64,000 bases of DNA, taken from Croceicoccus sp. (GTDB lineage Bacteria > Pseudomonadota > Alphaproteobacteria > Sphingomonadales > Sphingomonadaceae). Both the position numbers and the translations under genes were made by a program. A model generated the notes under the pieces. It worked only from the letters and a program-made list of their open reading frames with translations. It searched no databases and was not told the origin of the DNA. Numbering within the stretch: the stretch's first letter is position 1; every line of letters begins with the position of its first letter. Shown here piece by piece: positions 25,592 to 33,787 of this stretch. The DNA lies in the NCBI GenBank assembly GCA_002694745.1, contig NZMY01000013.1, forward strand, positions 186,001 to 250,000, written 5' to 3'.

Positions 25592-25629
25592 GAAGAGGCC
25601 GCCTGCCCCAAGGGGTGGGCGGCTTCTTC
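25592..25629. terminator. Bidirectional terminator between converging genes
   Basis: An 18-bp stem with a 2-base loop (arms GAAGAGGCCGCCTGCCCC and its complement, with three G-U pairs) lies between the TonB receptor stop and the sulfotransferase stop. Each arm is T- or A-flanked enough to serve both directions. Confidence 0.8.
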
Positions 25630-27294
25630 TTATGCGGAAACGTCGAAGCCCTGCTGCGCCAGCCATGCCCGTACCGGTTCCAGCCCCTCGGCATGGGTGC
25701 GCCATTTGCCCACCCCGTCGGCATTGATCGGACGGCGCACTTGCGCCGCACTGGGCGTGGCGACGGCGGCGGTGTTTTCGTGGAACGACAGGCAGGCGGC
25801 GTCCCACGTCAGCCCGCAATGATCCAGCAGGCGGCGCGTCTGCCCTTCCTGATCGGCCACCAGCCCTTCGTATGACAGGGACAGCACGCGGCCCGGAAAC
25901 AGCCGGTCCCACAAGGCCATCAGCCGGTCGAACCGCGCATAGTAACGGGCAGTGTCCATCAGATCGTAGGAATAGGCGTAATAGGCCGACTCGCTGGCGA
26001 ACAGATTCTTGAAGTTGCTCCACACCGTATCCATCGGATTGCGGCGCAGGCACACGATCCGCGCATGGGGCAGGGCGCGCGCGATGTGGCCGACATAAAG
26101 GAAATTGGCCGGCAGCTTGTCGGTAAAGCGCGGCGTTTCGCCCGCGTGATGATGACCCGCCTGCGCCAGATAGGCGCTGCCGATGGCGGCGGGATCGGCC
26201 TGCATGCTCTGCCGCACGGTTTCGGGATCGACGATGGTGCGCGACCGCGTGCCCGACAGGCGCTTGACCGCCAGAGGCATCGCCTGAAGCTCGCCCGCCG
26301 ATGTCACATCGGGATGCGACGACAAGATGCGGTCGACCAGGGTGGTGCCAGTACGCGGCATGCCGACGACGAAGATGGGTGAGGGGTCGGGGTTGCCATC
26401 GCCAGCGGGCACCGCGCCCGAAAACGCGGCCTCGATCGCATCGAAAATGGCCGCGTCCTGCGCGAAATCATAGCGCAGCTCGCGCTTCTGCCCGGCATTG
26501 GCGGCGGCAAGATGCGCGAACGCCTCGGCGTCGCCGACATCCTCCATCTCCTTGGCCAGCGCATAGCGGATGCGCAATGCGTCGCCGGGCGTCGCGGCCT
26601 TGGCCAGCGCAGCCTTCAGCCGGGGGATATGGTTGGAATCCGCACTCTGGCGCGACAATATGGCCAGCGCGTAATGCGCGCGGGCATTGCCCGGATCGGC
26701 GGCGATGATCGCCTCGTAATGACGGCGCGCATCCTCGTTCCGCCCGGTAAACCCGCTCGCGGCCGCCAAATTGTAGCGATAGTCGATATTGTCCGGCTCC
26801 GCCTCGACCGCGGCGGTGAAGGGCGCGACCGATGCCTCGTGCTCACCCAGGCGGGCCAGCACGCAGCCGATGGTGTCGAGGCTGCGGGCATCCTGCGATT
26901 CCAGCGCCAATGCGCGCCGCGCCGCCTCTGCCGCTTCGCCGTCGCGGCGCAGCAGGATCAGCAGTCGGGCAAGCTGAGCAAGATGTTCCGCCTGCGGCCC
27001 GCGCTGGACCGCCGCCTGAATCAGCGGCACGGCCTTGGCGACCTGACCCGCTTCGGCGGCGATCATGCCCAGCAGGAAATAGCCCTCGGGCCGATCCGGT
27101 TCCGCATCGACCAGCGCTTTCGCGGCCGTGGCGGCAGCCTGCAAGTCGCCGCGCTTCAGCGCCGCGCGTGCCTGCGTTTCGGATGGGTGGATCTGGGGTG
27201 TCGCGGCCCGGTTAGCGTCTAGGCCAGCATTCGGGCCAGAATTCGGGGCGGAATTGGGCCGGGAATTCGGGCGTTTGTCGGGCGCGGGATCCAT
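25630..27294 (-). CDS. Tetratricopeptide-repeat sulfotransferase
   Basis: The protein has 554 residues. The first 30 are a low-complexity Asn/Pro/Ser segment (PNSRPNSAPNSGPN). TPR-type helical pairs fill about residues 40-260. The C-terminal half is a sulfotransferase fold with the PAPS 5'-phosphosulfate loop (VGMPRTGTTLVDRILSS) and the 3'-phosphate region (VCLRRNPMDTVWSNFKN). Family members transfer sulfate to lipids, peptides or sugars using PAPS. The gene is at the end of a leftward set that includes anion exporter, receptor and YezD genes. A TTG 36 bases upstream is an unlikely alternative start. Confidence 0.9.
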   Translation of the reverse strand: MDPAPDKRPNSRPNSAPNSGPNAGLDANRAATPQIHPSETQARAALKRGDLQAAATAAKALVDAEPDRPEGYFLLGMIAAEAGQVAKAVPLIQAAVQRGPQAEHLAQLARLLILLRRDGEAAEAARRALALESQDARSLDTIGCVLARLGEHEASVAPFTAAVEAEPDNIDYRYNLAAASGFTGRNEDARRHYEAIIAADPGNARAHYALAILSRQSADSNHIPRLKAALAKAATPGDALRIRYALAKEMEDVGDAEAFAHLAAANAGQKRELRYDFAQDAAIFDAIEAAFSGAVPAGDGNPDPSPIFVVGMPRTGTTLVDRILSSHPDVTSAGELQAMPLAVKRLSGTRSRTIVDPETVRQSMQADPAAIGSAYLAQAGHHHAGETPRFTDKLPANFLYVGHIARALPHARIVCLRRNPMDTVWSNFKNLFASESAYYAYSYDLMDTARYYARFDRLMALWDRLFPGRVLSLSYEGLVADQEGQTRRLLDHCGLTWDAACLSFHENTAAVATPSAAQVRRPINADGVGKWRTHAEGLEPVRAWLAQQGFDVSA

Positions 27295-27395
27295 GCCCGT
27301 CACCCTATGCAGCAATGTGCCGTCAGGCAAATGCCGCGTCGGGAAATCCGGCGTCCCGGCCCCTGTCGAAAGGGGCCGGGATCAGCCGTATTGCA

Positions 27396-27719
27396 TCAGC
27401 GAGCCGACGCCACCCGAACGGGCGTGTCGCTGCGCGCCATGCGCTGTTCGATCTGAAGGCGGATATCCTCCTTCACGGCAGCCTGGCACTGGCGCGCTTC
27501 GGCGGCCACGGCGAGGTGCACCTTCGCCAGACCGTTACCGCAGACGGCGCGGGCGGCATCGTCCATGCGAATGGCAAGACGCTGCTGTCCTTCCACGGTC
27601 GACAGGTCGAGCCCGTCGAGGCGCAGGGTCGCGGTTTCATCTACGAAAGGATCGCCGGTTGCGGCGGCAGCGGACGTCGCCATGCCGAGCGCGGCTAGTG
27701 CCAAAAGGGCCTTCTTCAT
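27396..27719 (-). CDS. UrcA-family secreted protein
   Basis: The protein has 107 residues with a signal peptide (MKKALLALAALGMATSAAA). The mature part shows the UrcA-family core: LDLSTVEGQQRLAIRMDDAA followed by AVCG, and a second Cys (QCQAAV) likely making a disulfide. The family is widespread in Sphingomonadales; its function is unknown. A second ATG three bases upstream is possible; GGAG lies six bases before the start used. Confidence 0.85.
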   Translation of the reverse strand: MKKALLALAALGMATSAAAATGDPFVDETATLRLDGLDLSTVEGQQRLAIRMDDAARAVCGNGLAKVHLAVAAEARQCQAAVKEDIRLQIEQRMARSDTPVRVASAR

Positions 27720-27904
27720 CATCGTCTCCTGCGAACTGGTTTCAATACCGCTCTCGGGCGGTTCTCATCCGCAATAGACGATCGCGCGGAATCTGGCAAG
27801 AATCCACGGAAAAACGTCGGTTTCAGCAGCGACCACCCCTCTTCAGGGACGGAAGCCTATGTTCAATTCAGGCGCAAACCACGCTAATCAAAGCGCATTT
27901 CGCG

Positions 27905-28321
27905 TCACCACTGCGCGCGCACCTCCAGCGAGCCGAGATTGCTTGAATCGCCCAGAACACCGATGGGAAGCGCGACTCGCTCAACCGATTCGGCCTGTTC
28001 CTGCGTTTCGTGCAGCGATACTTCGATGCTCCGCGCGCTGGGTGCGGTCCATTCGCGCAGGGTTTCCAGCGGCAAGCTCGCCTTCCAACCCTTGTCACCC
28101 TGCACCGGCACCAGCCGTCCGTTGATGCGCACCTGCGCCGACGGATTGGCGCGATATCCGGATACCTGCAGACAGCTGTCCCCGCCGCAGCGTACCAGAC
28201 GCGTGCTCGTCTCGTCCGAAGCCTGCGCTGGCGCTGCGAGACCCGCCATCGCAAGCGCAGCCAGCGCCACGGCGCGAAACGGAATGCGGACAAGCGGGGC
28301 GGCAGGACGGAAAACTATCAT
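27905..28321 (-). CDS. Secreted protein of unknown function
   Basis: The protein has 138 residues. An N-terminal hydrophobic segment (AVALAALAMAGLAAPAQA) is a plausible signal peptide with cleavage before SDETS. The mature domain has a Cys pair (RCGGDSCLQVSG) and small beta-type segments. I do not recognise it. An ATG 42 bases upstream has a stronger G-rich ribosome-binding site (GGGGGGGTGTCAGA) and would add 14 residues, so the start is uncertain. Confidence 0.6.
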   Translation of the reverse strand: MIVFRPAAPLVRIPFRAVALAALAMAGLAAPAQASDETSTRLVRCGGDSCLQVSGYRANPSAQVRINGRLVPVQGDKGWKASLPLETLREWTAPSARSIEVSLHETQEQAESVERVALPIGVLGDSSNLGSLEVRAQW

Positions 28322-28409
28322 GGGCAGATCATATTGCGGGTGCGAAAGGCAACAAGTGTCCATTCTGACACCCCCCCGCCCGGCGCGGACTCCGGTCCGG
28401 ACCCGTCCG

Positions 28410-29102
28410 CTAGAACGCCATGAACAGGTTCACGTTGGCGACATGGTCCGAACGGTCCTCGCCATCGCGGAAGACATGCTGGTTGAGATAGCCCGGCACC
28501 ACGTCGATCCCCTGCGCCACCGGAAAAGACAGCCCGGCGAAATTGCGCCACACCGACAGGCCGCCGCGCTGCACGCTGGTCTCGTTAAGGTCGACGAAGG
28601 GCTCGGTATAGGCAACGATCCGGTTGCGCGGCGTCACCGGTACGCGAAGCTGCAGCATGTTCCGCACCCGCCAGCCGGTCCCGCCGCGCTCCTCGAAGAA
28701 CCGCTGCTCAAGCCGGGTGCGCGAATCCAGCGTGATGCCGTCGCTCTCGATCAGCCGGACGTTCAGCTCCTGGTAGAGCCGGTGCTCGTTCAGCTCGACC
28801 GGCCCGACCGGATCGGTCAGCACATAGGCATAACCCACGCCCGCATTGACCTTGTCGTCGAAACGGTAGGCAACCAGCGAACGCAGCAGCAACTGGCCCA
28901 GTCGGTCGGCATCATTGGTGAAACGCTCCTGCGCTTCCACCCGGACATAGATGTCCTCCGCCGCATCGATGGTCGCGAACTGGCCCAGCCAGATGTTGAA
29001 GTCGTCCTCCGTCGCACTGGCCGGGGCGGCGAAGCCCAAGGCGGCGGAAAATACGGCGGACAGGGCGGCAAGACCGCGGGCGAATTCGTGCTTGAACATC
29101 AT
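28410..29102 (-). CDS. DUF2490-family outer-membrane beta-barrel protein
   Basis: The protein has 230 residues with a signal peptide ending in PASA|TEDDF. The mature sequence begins with NIWLGQFATIDA and contains DUF2490 hallmarks such as LNEHRLYQELN, RTRLEQRFFE and RVRNMLQLRVP, with alternating strands ending in aromatic VNLFMAF. The family is a small outer-membrane barrel without assigned function. It follows the TSUP-exporter gene by 87 bases. Confidence 0.85.
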   Translation of the reverse strand: MMFKHEFARGLAALSAVFSAALGFAAPASATEDDFNIWLGQFATIDAAEDIYVRVEAQERFTNDADRLGQLLLRSLVAYRFDDKVNAGVGYAYVLTDPVGPVELNEHRLYQELNVRLIESDGITLDSRTRLEQRFFEERGGTGWRVRNMLQLRVPVTPRNRIVAYTEPFVDLNETSVQRGGLSVWRNFAGLSFPVAQGIDVVPGYLNQHVFRDGEDRSDHVANVNLFMAF

Positions 29103-29189
29103 TGGCAACCTGAAAGAGGCGGGGGAAGGGGCCCTATAGGCAGGGGTCCTGCACCCCGCAATCCCGCCGCCTCCGCATTGCCCATTGGG

Positions 29190-29963
29190 TCAGATCACCC
29201 CCCATCCGCGCAGAGCGCTATAGGCGCTGGTGGCGACCAGCACGATGCTGACGGCGAACAGCAGGACGCGCGGCGGCACGCGCTTGACCAGAACCGCTCC
29301 GAAAGGCGCGGCAATGACGCCGCCGATGATCATGCCGACCGCCGCCACCCCGAACGCCGTCAGCCCCAGCGTGGCGATAAAGGACACCGAGATCGCGACC
29401 GCCAGCAGGAACTCGGCCGTGTTGACCGTCCCGACCACCTTGACCGGATCGCCGCCCTGCACCAGCAGGTTCGACGTCACCACCGGCCCCCATCCGCCGC
29501 CGCCCGCGGCATCGAGGAAGCCGCCGACCATCGCCAGCGGACGCGTCATGCGCGGATCCTCGAACCGGGGTTTCGCCATGCGCACCGCTTTCACGAACAG
29601 ATAGACGCCCACGCCCGCCAGATAGGCCATGACGAAGGGCTTTGCCGCCGAAGCGTCGATGCTGGTCAAAAGATAGGCGCCGCCGATCCCCCCCAGCACG
29701 CCGAACGGCACCAGCCTGCGGAACAGCCCCCAGTCGACATTGCGCTGCCAGATATGGCTCACGCCCGACGCGCCGGTGGTGAACATCTCGACCAAATGGG
29801 TGGTGGCAGAGGCCGCGGCAGGCGGCATGCCCATCAGGCTGACCAGCATGGTCTGCGACAGCACGCCGAACGCCATGCCCAGCGCGCCATCGATGATCTG
29901 CGCGCCGAACCCGACAAGGATGAAGGGCCAGATATCGGCGAAAGTGAGGGAGATGTCGAACAT
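29190..29963 (-). CDS. TSUP (TauE/SafE) family anion exporter
   Basis: The protein has 257 residues and about eight membrane helices. The internal GxxG-type repeats of TSUP carriers are visible (FGAQIIDGALGMAFGVLS, GGFLDAAGGGGWGPV). Family members move sulfite, sulfoacetate or other anions. The start is placed where GAGAGGA precedes an ATG eight bases on; a longer in-frame extension overlaps the receptor gene and is rejected. Co-location with a receptor, YezD and Rrf2 genes suggests a sulfur role. Confidence 0.9.
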   Translation of the reverse strand: MFDISLTFADIWPFILVGFGAQIIDGALGMAFGVLSQTMLVSLMGMPPAAASATTHLVEMFTTGASGVSHIWQRNVDWGLFRRLVPFGVLGGIGGAYLLTSIDASAAKPFVMAYLAGVGVYLFVKAVRMAKPRFEDPRMTRPLAMVGGFLDAAGGGGWGPVVTSNLLVQGGDPVKVVGTVNTAEFLLAVAISVSFIATLGLTAFGVAAVGMIIGGVIAAPFGAVLVKRVPPRVLLFAVSIVLVATSAYSALRGWGVI

Positions 29964-29989
29964 GAGGAGGTCCTCTCCGTTACGGAAGA

Positions 29990-32467
29990 TCAGAAGACGT
30001 GCTGGACGGTCAGGCCATAGGTGCGCGGATCGCCCGGCGTGCCGACGATCAGCCCGGTGTTGCCGCCGGGGACCTGCAATTGTTCGAAGTAGTCCTTGTC
30101 GAAGACATTGCGGACCCAGCCGAAGACTTGCAGCCCATTGTCGGCCCGGAACCCAGCGCGCAGATTGATCAGCGCATAGCCATCGACCCATGTGTATTCG
30201 GACGGCGTCGGATTGCTGGAAAAGCGCGAGCGGTAATTGCCGTCGACCCCCAGATAGACCGCCCCGTCCAGACCCAGCAGCACCGCCGGCACATTGCCCT
30301 CCGCCCCGTATGACAGCGCCCATTTCGACACGCCGGGCAGGCGCTGGCCCGATATGTCGCAATTGGCGGGGCTGATCCCGCCCGGGGTTCCCGGCGCGCT
30401 GGGGGCCTGTCCCTCCGCTGCGGTCGTGCCGCCCGACAGCTCGGGCGGGCAGGGCGCATCGGTGAAGCTGCGATAGGTGGCATCGGTGTAGGCCGCGTTC
30501 ACATAGGCATTGAACCGCGCGCTGGGCCGGACGGAGAAATCGGCCTCCACCCCCTGCGTGCGCACCTTGTCTGCATTGGCCAGATAGCCGCGCAGCACGC
30601 CAAGGCTGCCATTGGTCACCAGCGCCTGATAATCCGCAATATCGGTGCGGAAGGCGGCAAGGTTGAGCGTCGCGCGCCGGTCCCAGAAACGCGCCTTCAC
30701 GCCGATTTCGTAATGGTTCACCGATGCCGGCTCGACCGTGGCGGCGGCAAGGATCGGCTCGCCATTGGCGTCGCTGGGCACGCCGTTGAGGTTCACCCCG
30801 CCCGACTTGAAGCTCTTCGCGTAGGTCGCATAGGCGAGGATCTCGTCCGACAGCTCATAGCTGGCGGTCAAATCATAGCTGAAGTTCCAGTCGCTGTAAT
30901 CGACACCGAACCGCTGCGGCGCCAGCACCGCGCGCTGGGCCACGATGCGCGGGTCGGTGCTGGCGAAAGTGACCGGCTGCCCGTCGCCATTGGTCACGAC
31001 GGAATCGTAGAAACCGTCCTTGCTGTCGTAATTGACCCGCACGCCGGGCCGCAGCGTTAGCCCCGGCAGAGGCCGCCAGTTTACCTGTCCGTAAATCGCC
31101 GCGCTGGTGTTATCGAGCGCGATGCTATTGTCCGCCGTCAGCCCGTCGAGCACCGTCGGATCGGCGCTCAGCGGATTGGACGGATTGATCAGCCATGCGC
31201 TGGCGGCGGGACCCTGCCGCTGCGTGCCCTGCGTATCGACGCTCTGGTCGAAATAGAACGCGCCCAAGGTGTAATCCAGCGTGTCGCCCCCGCCGCTCAG
31301 GCGAAGCTCCTGCGTGAACTGGTCCTGCTGCGAGGGGTTCTGCGACAAGGTTGTAATCGGCAGGCCGGTAAAGTCGCGGTCGTTCTCGGGCTTCCAGTCC
31401 CAGAACCGCCATGCGGTGATCGAGGTCACGGTCCCGATCCCCGTCTCCCACACCGCGCGCAGCGACGCGCCGCCCACCTTGTTCCCGGCATTCAGCGAGG
31501 CATCGAGGTCGGTCACCCGGTCGAACGCATCGCCGCTGGGCGCGGCATAATCCTGCGCGGCGGCCAATGCGTCATATTGCCGGTCCAGCGCGCGCTGCGT
31601 CTGGCCGGTGCGGACGAACACCGTGCCGCAGCACTCGGGATCCTGCTGCGAATAATCGCCCGCCAGCGTGATCGCCAGATCGTCCGACGGCTCCCACAGC
31701 AACTGCGCGCGCAGCCCCAGATTATACTGCTCGTTGATCCAGCGGTCGCTCGTCACATTGCGGATCGTACCGCGCCTCCTGGTCGAGGACAGCGCAAGGC
31801 GGGCGGCGACAGTGTCGGACAAGGGCCCCGAAACGGCGGCCTTCGCCTGCCGGAAATCCAGATTGCCGATGCTGATCTCGGCCCGCCCCTCGAAGTCGAA
31901 GGTCGGCTGGCGCGTGGTAATATTGATCGCGCCCGCCGTGGTGTTCTTGCCGTAGAGCGTGCCTTGCGGGCCGCGCAGCACCTCGATCCGCTCGACATCG
32001 AGGAAGTCGAAGGTGGCCGAGGCAACGCGCGAGAAATAGACGTCGTCGACATAGATGCCCACGCCCTGCTCGATCCCGTCATTGGTCAGGCCGAAGGGCA
32101 CGCCGATGCCGCGGATGTTGACCGCGGTGTTGCGCGGGTTGCTGCTGTAATATTGCAAAGTCGGGGTCAGCTGCTGAAGCCGCCCCACGTTGAACGATCC
32201 CGTGTTGTCGAGATGCTCGCCCCCCACGACCGAGATCGCGATGGGCACGTCCTGCACGGTTTCCCGGCGGCGGCGGGCGGTGACGATGATATCGCCATCG
32301 TCCTGCGCGCCGGTCCCGACCGAGGATGGGGATTCGGGCGGATCTGCTGTCGGCGCATCCTGCGCGAAGGCAGGGGCGGCCAGTGCGAAGGCAAATACGC
32401 TGCTGGCAAGAAGCCATGGCGCGCGAAGGAATGGTCCGCGGGGGCGGACACGGAACGACGGATGCAT
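29990..32467 (-). CDS. TonB-dependent outer-membrane receptor (sulfur locus)
   Basis: The protein has 825 residues: signal peptide cut after APAFA|Q, TonB-box-like DIIVTARRR, plug (PIAISVVGGEHL, VNIRGIG, RIEVLRGPQGTLYGKNT) and barrel ending in VQHVF. The region ahead of the ATG has AAGGGAA as ribosome-binding site. It sits upstream of the TSUP exporter in the same direction (26-base gap) and downstream of YezD. In sphingomonads similar neighbourhoods are linked with sulfonate or sulfate-ester use; the ligand here is not established. Confidence 0.93.
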   Translation of the reverse strand: MHPSFRVRPRGPFLRAPWLLASSVFAFALAAPAFAQDAPTADPPESPSSVGTGAQDDGDIIVTARRRRETVQDVPIAISVVGGEHLDNTGSFNVGRLQQLTPTLQYYSSNPRNTAVNIRGIGVPFGLTNDGIEQGVGIYVDDVYFSRVASATFDFLDVERIEVLRGPQGTLYGKNTTAGAINITTRQPTFDFEGRAEISIGNLDFRQAKAAVSGPLSDTVAARLALSSTRRRGTIRNVTSDRWINEQYNLGLRAQLLWEPSDDLAITLAGDYSQQDPECCGTVFVRTGQTQRALDRQYDALAAAQDYAAPSGDAFDRVTDLDASLNAGNKVGGASLRAVWETGIGTVTSITAWRFWDWKPENDRDFTGLPITTLSQNPSQQDQFTQELRLSGGGDTLDYTLGAFYFDQSVDTQGTQRQGPAASAWLINPSNPLSADPTVLDGLTADNSIALDNTSAAIYGQVNWRPLPGLTLRPGVRVNYDSKDGFYDSVVTNGDGQPVTFASTDPRIVAQRAVLAPQRFGVDYSDWNFSYDLTASYELSDEILAYATYAKSFKSGGVNLNGVPSDANGEPILAAATVEPASVNHYEIGVKARFWDRRATLNLAAFRTDIADYQALVTNGSLGVLRGYLANADKVRTQGVEADFSVRPSARFNAYVNAAYTDATYRSFTDAPCPPELSGGTTAAEGQAPSAPGTPGGISPANCDISGQRLPGVSKWALSYGAEGNVPAVLLGLDGAVYLGVDGNYRSRFSSNPTPSEYTWVDGYALINLRAGFRADNGLQVFGWVRNVFDKDYFEQLQVPGGNTGLIVGTPGDPRTYGLTVQHVF

Positions 32468-32560
32468 GAAATTCCCTTCTCGGTGGGGGACTTCGCATCC
32501 GGCGGTCCGGTCTGCTGGGCCTGTTATGTTGGGGGTTGGCCGGACGCCGCGGCCTCGCGC

Positions 32561-32755
32561 TCAGGCGAAGCGGCGGCGTTCCGTGATGTCGAGCTGCATC
32601 AGCCTGCCGTCGTGGACGGTCAGCTGGATGACGCCATAGCGGATCTGTCCCAGCGCATCGGCAATCGCCTGCAGCTGCTCGGACAGGGGGCTGGTTCCGG
32701 CATTACGATTTGCGGCATTCTCGGGCACGCCATCGGTCGATTGACGCATGTCCAT
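32561..32755 (-). CDS. yezD: YezD-family small protein (DUF2292)
   Basis: The protein has 64 residues. The C-terminal segment ALGQIRYGVIQLTVHDGRL is the DUF2292/YezD signature; such small proteins are linked with sulfur assimilation genes. GGAG precedes the ATG by three bases, so a Met two residues later is also possible. It is first in the leftward receptor/TSUP unit and lies downstream of the Rrf2 gene. Confidence 0.8.
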   Translation of the reverse strand: MDMRQSTDGVPENAANRNAGTSPLSEQLQAIADALGQIRYGVIQLTVHDGRLMQLDITERRRFA

Positions 32756-32875
32756 GGTCTCCAAAATCTCGGCACGGGGGAATCGCCCCGTGACAAAGCA
32801 GATATTCTCAACCAATCTTGTTGACAATATGGCGGGTGGCGCAAATTCGCTTTGTGCGGCGAAGGATTTTCTTCG

Positions 32876-33352
32876 CTAGGCCTTGGCTTGCGGTGCAGCG
32901 GCCCCGATATCCTCGTCCCCGACCGGCTGGATCGGATCGGACAGCCGGACCCCGTCCAAGAGTTCGGCGGTCGCGTCGCGAACCTGCAGCATCAGCGCGC
33001 GGGTGCGGCAGTCATGCTCTTCAAGGCAGTTCTTGCATTTCTCATGCGCGAACCGGCTGGCGCAGGGGACCAGCGCCAGCGAGCCGCGCATCACGCGGAT
33101 CAGGTCGCCATAGGTGATGTCGATGGGCGGGATCGACAGGCGATAGCCGCCATCCTTGCCGCGCTGCGATTCGACGATTCCGAAACGGGTCAGTTCCGAC
33201 AGGATCACCGTCAGGAACTTGGGCGGGATCTTCTGCGCCTCGGCGATTTCCGACAGAGGCACGATGCGCTGGCCGTAATGATCGGCCAGATGCTGCATCG
33301 CGCGGATCGCATAGCGGGTCTTCTGGGAAAGCACGCCCGACCCATGCCGCAT
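32876..33352 (-). CDS. Rrf2-family transcriptional regulator with cysteine cluster
   Basis: The protein has 158 residues. The winged helix starts at LSQKTRYAIRAMQHLAD, with recognition helix near KIPPKFLTVILSEL and wing GKDGGYRLS. Cys97, Cys106, Cys109 and Cys115 (PCAS, KCKNC, HDC) suggest an Fe-S cluster, as in IscR-like members. A GTG 18 bases downstream (VLSQKTRY) is an equally good start; neither has a strong ribosome-binding site. It is the likely regulator of the yezD-receptor-TSUP unit just downstream. Confidence 0.9.
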   Translation of the reverse strand: MRHGSGVLSQKTRYAIRAMQHLADHYGQRIVPLSEIAEAQKIPPKFLTVILSELTRFGIVESQRGKDGGYRLSIPPIDITYGDLIRVMRGSLALVPCASRFAHEKCKNCLEEHDCRTRALMLQVRDATAELLDGVRLSDPIQPVGDEDIGAAAPQAKA

Positions 33353-33787
33353 GGCGCGCCGGCGAACAAGGCGCAGATTCGCGTGAGAGCGCTCCCGCAT
33401 GCCGTCTCTCGGCGCGTCCCCACATGCGCTTCCCACAGGCTGGCGGGAATGAATTATCGTTGTTCGTGAAATGCTTGCCATCAGCCCACCGCGCCAGATC
33501 AGGCCTGTCGGCACGCCCATCGCCGCATCCATATTGCGCAGCGCAATTTCGAATGACATAATCCTGCAATGGACAGGCAATTCTTCTGCCCCCTTCGCGG
33601 CCAGGTGGCCGTTCGCCGATCGATCGAGACTCACCTCACCGATTGGTTCAACGAGTGATTCCCGGCCGCGCGGGATAGGCGCGGATCCGGCAGACACTCG
33701 TCCATGATTTCTGCCATCTGAAAATCCGGGCCCATCCCCGACCATTCGCCACGTTTCGTTGCGTTCAAAGGTTCGAGGGATCAGACC
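33353..33787. promoter_or_regulatory. Divergent intergenic region, rrf2-type gene versus cyanophycin receptor
   Basis: These 435 bases have no supported gene; long frames on the minus strand are antisense shadows of the receptor. An AT-richer segment at 33447-33475 (AATTATCGTTGTTCG) may hold a promoter. GAGGGATC stands upstream of the receptor ATG. No inverted repeat of note was seen. Confidence 0.4.

Noticed and set aside
33447-33475. Third copy of the TetR-type motif (AATTATCGTTGTTCG, GTGAAAT)
   Set aside because: Similarity to 3581-3607 is partial and consistent with an AT-rich promoter segment; spacing and the AAGCGAAA block do not match.
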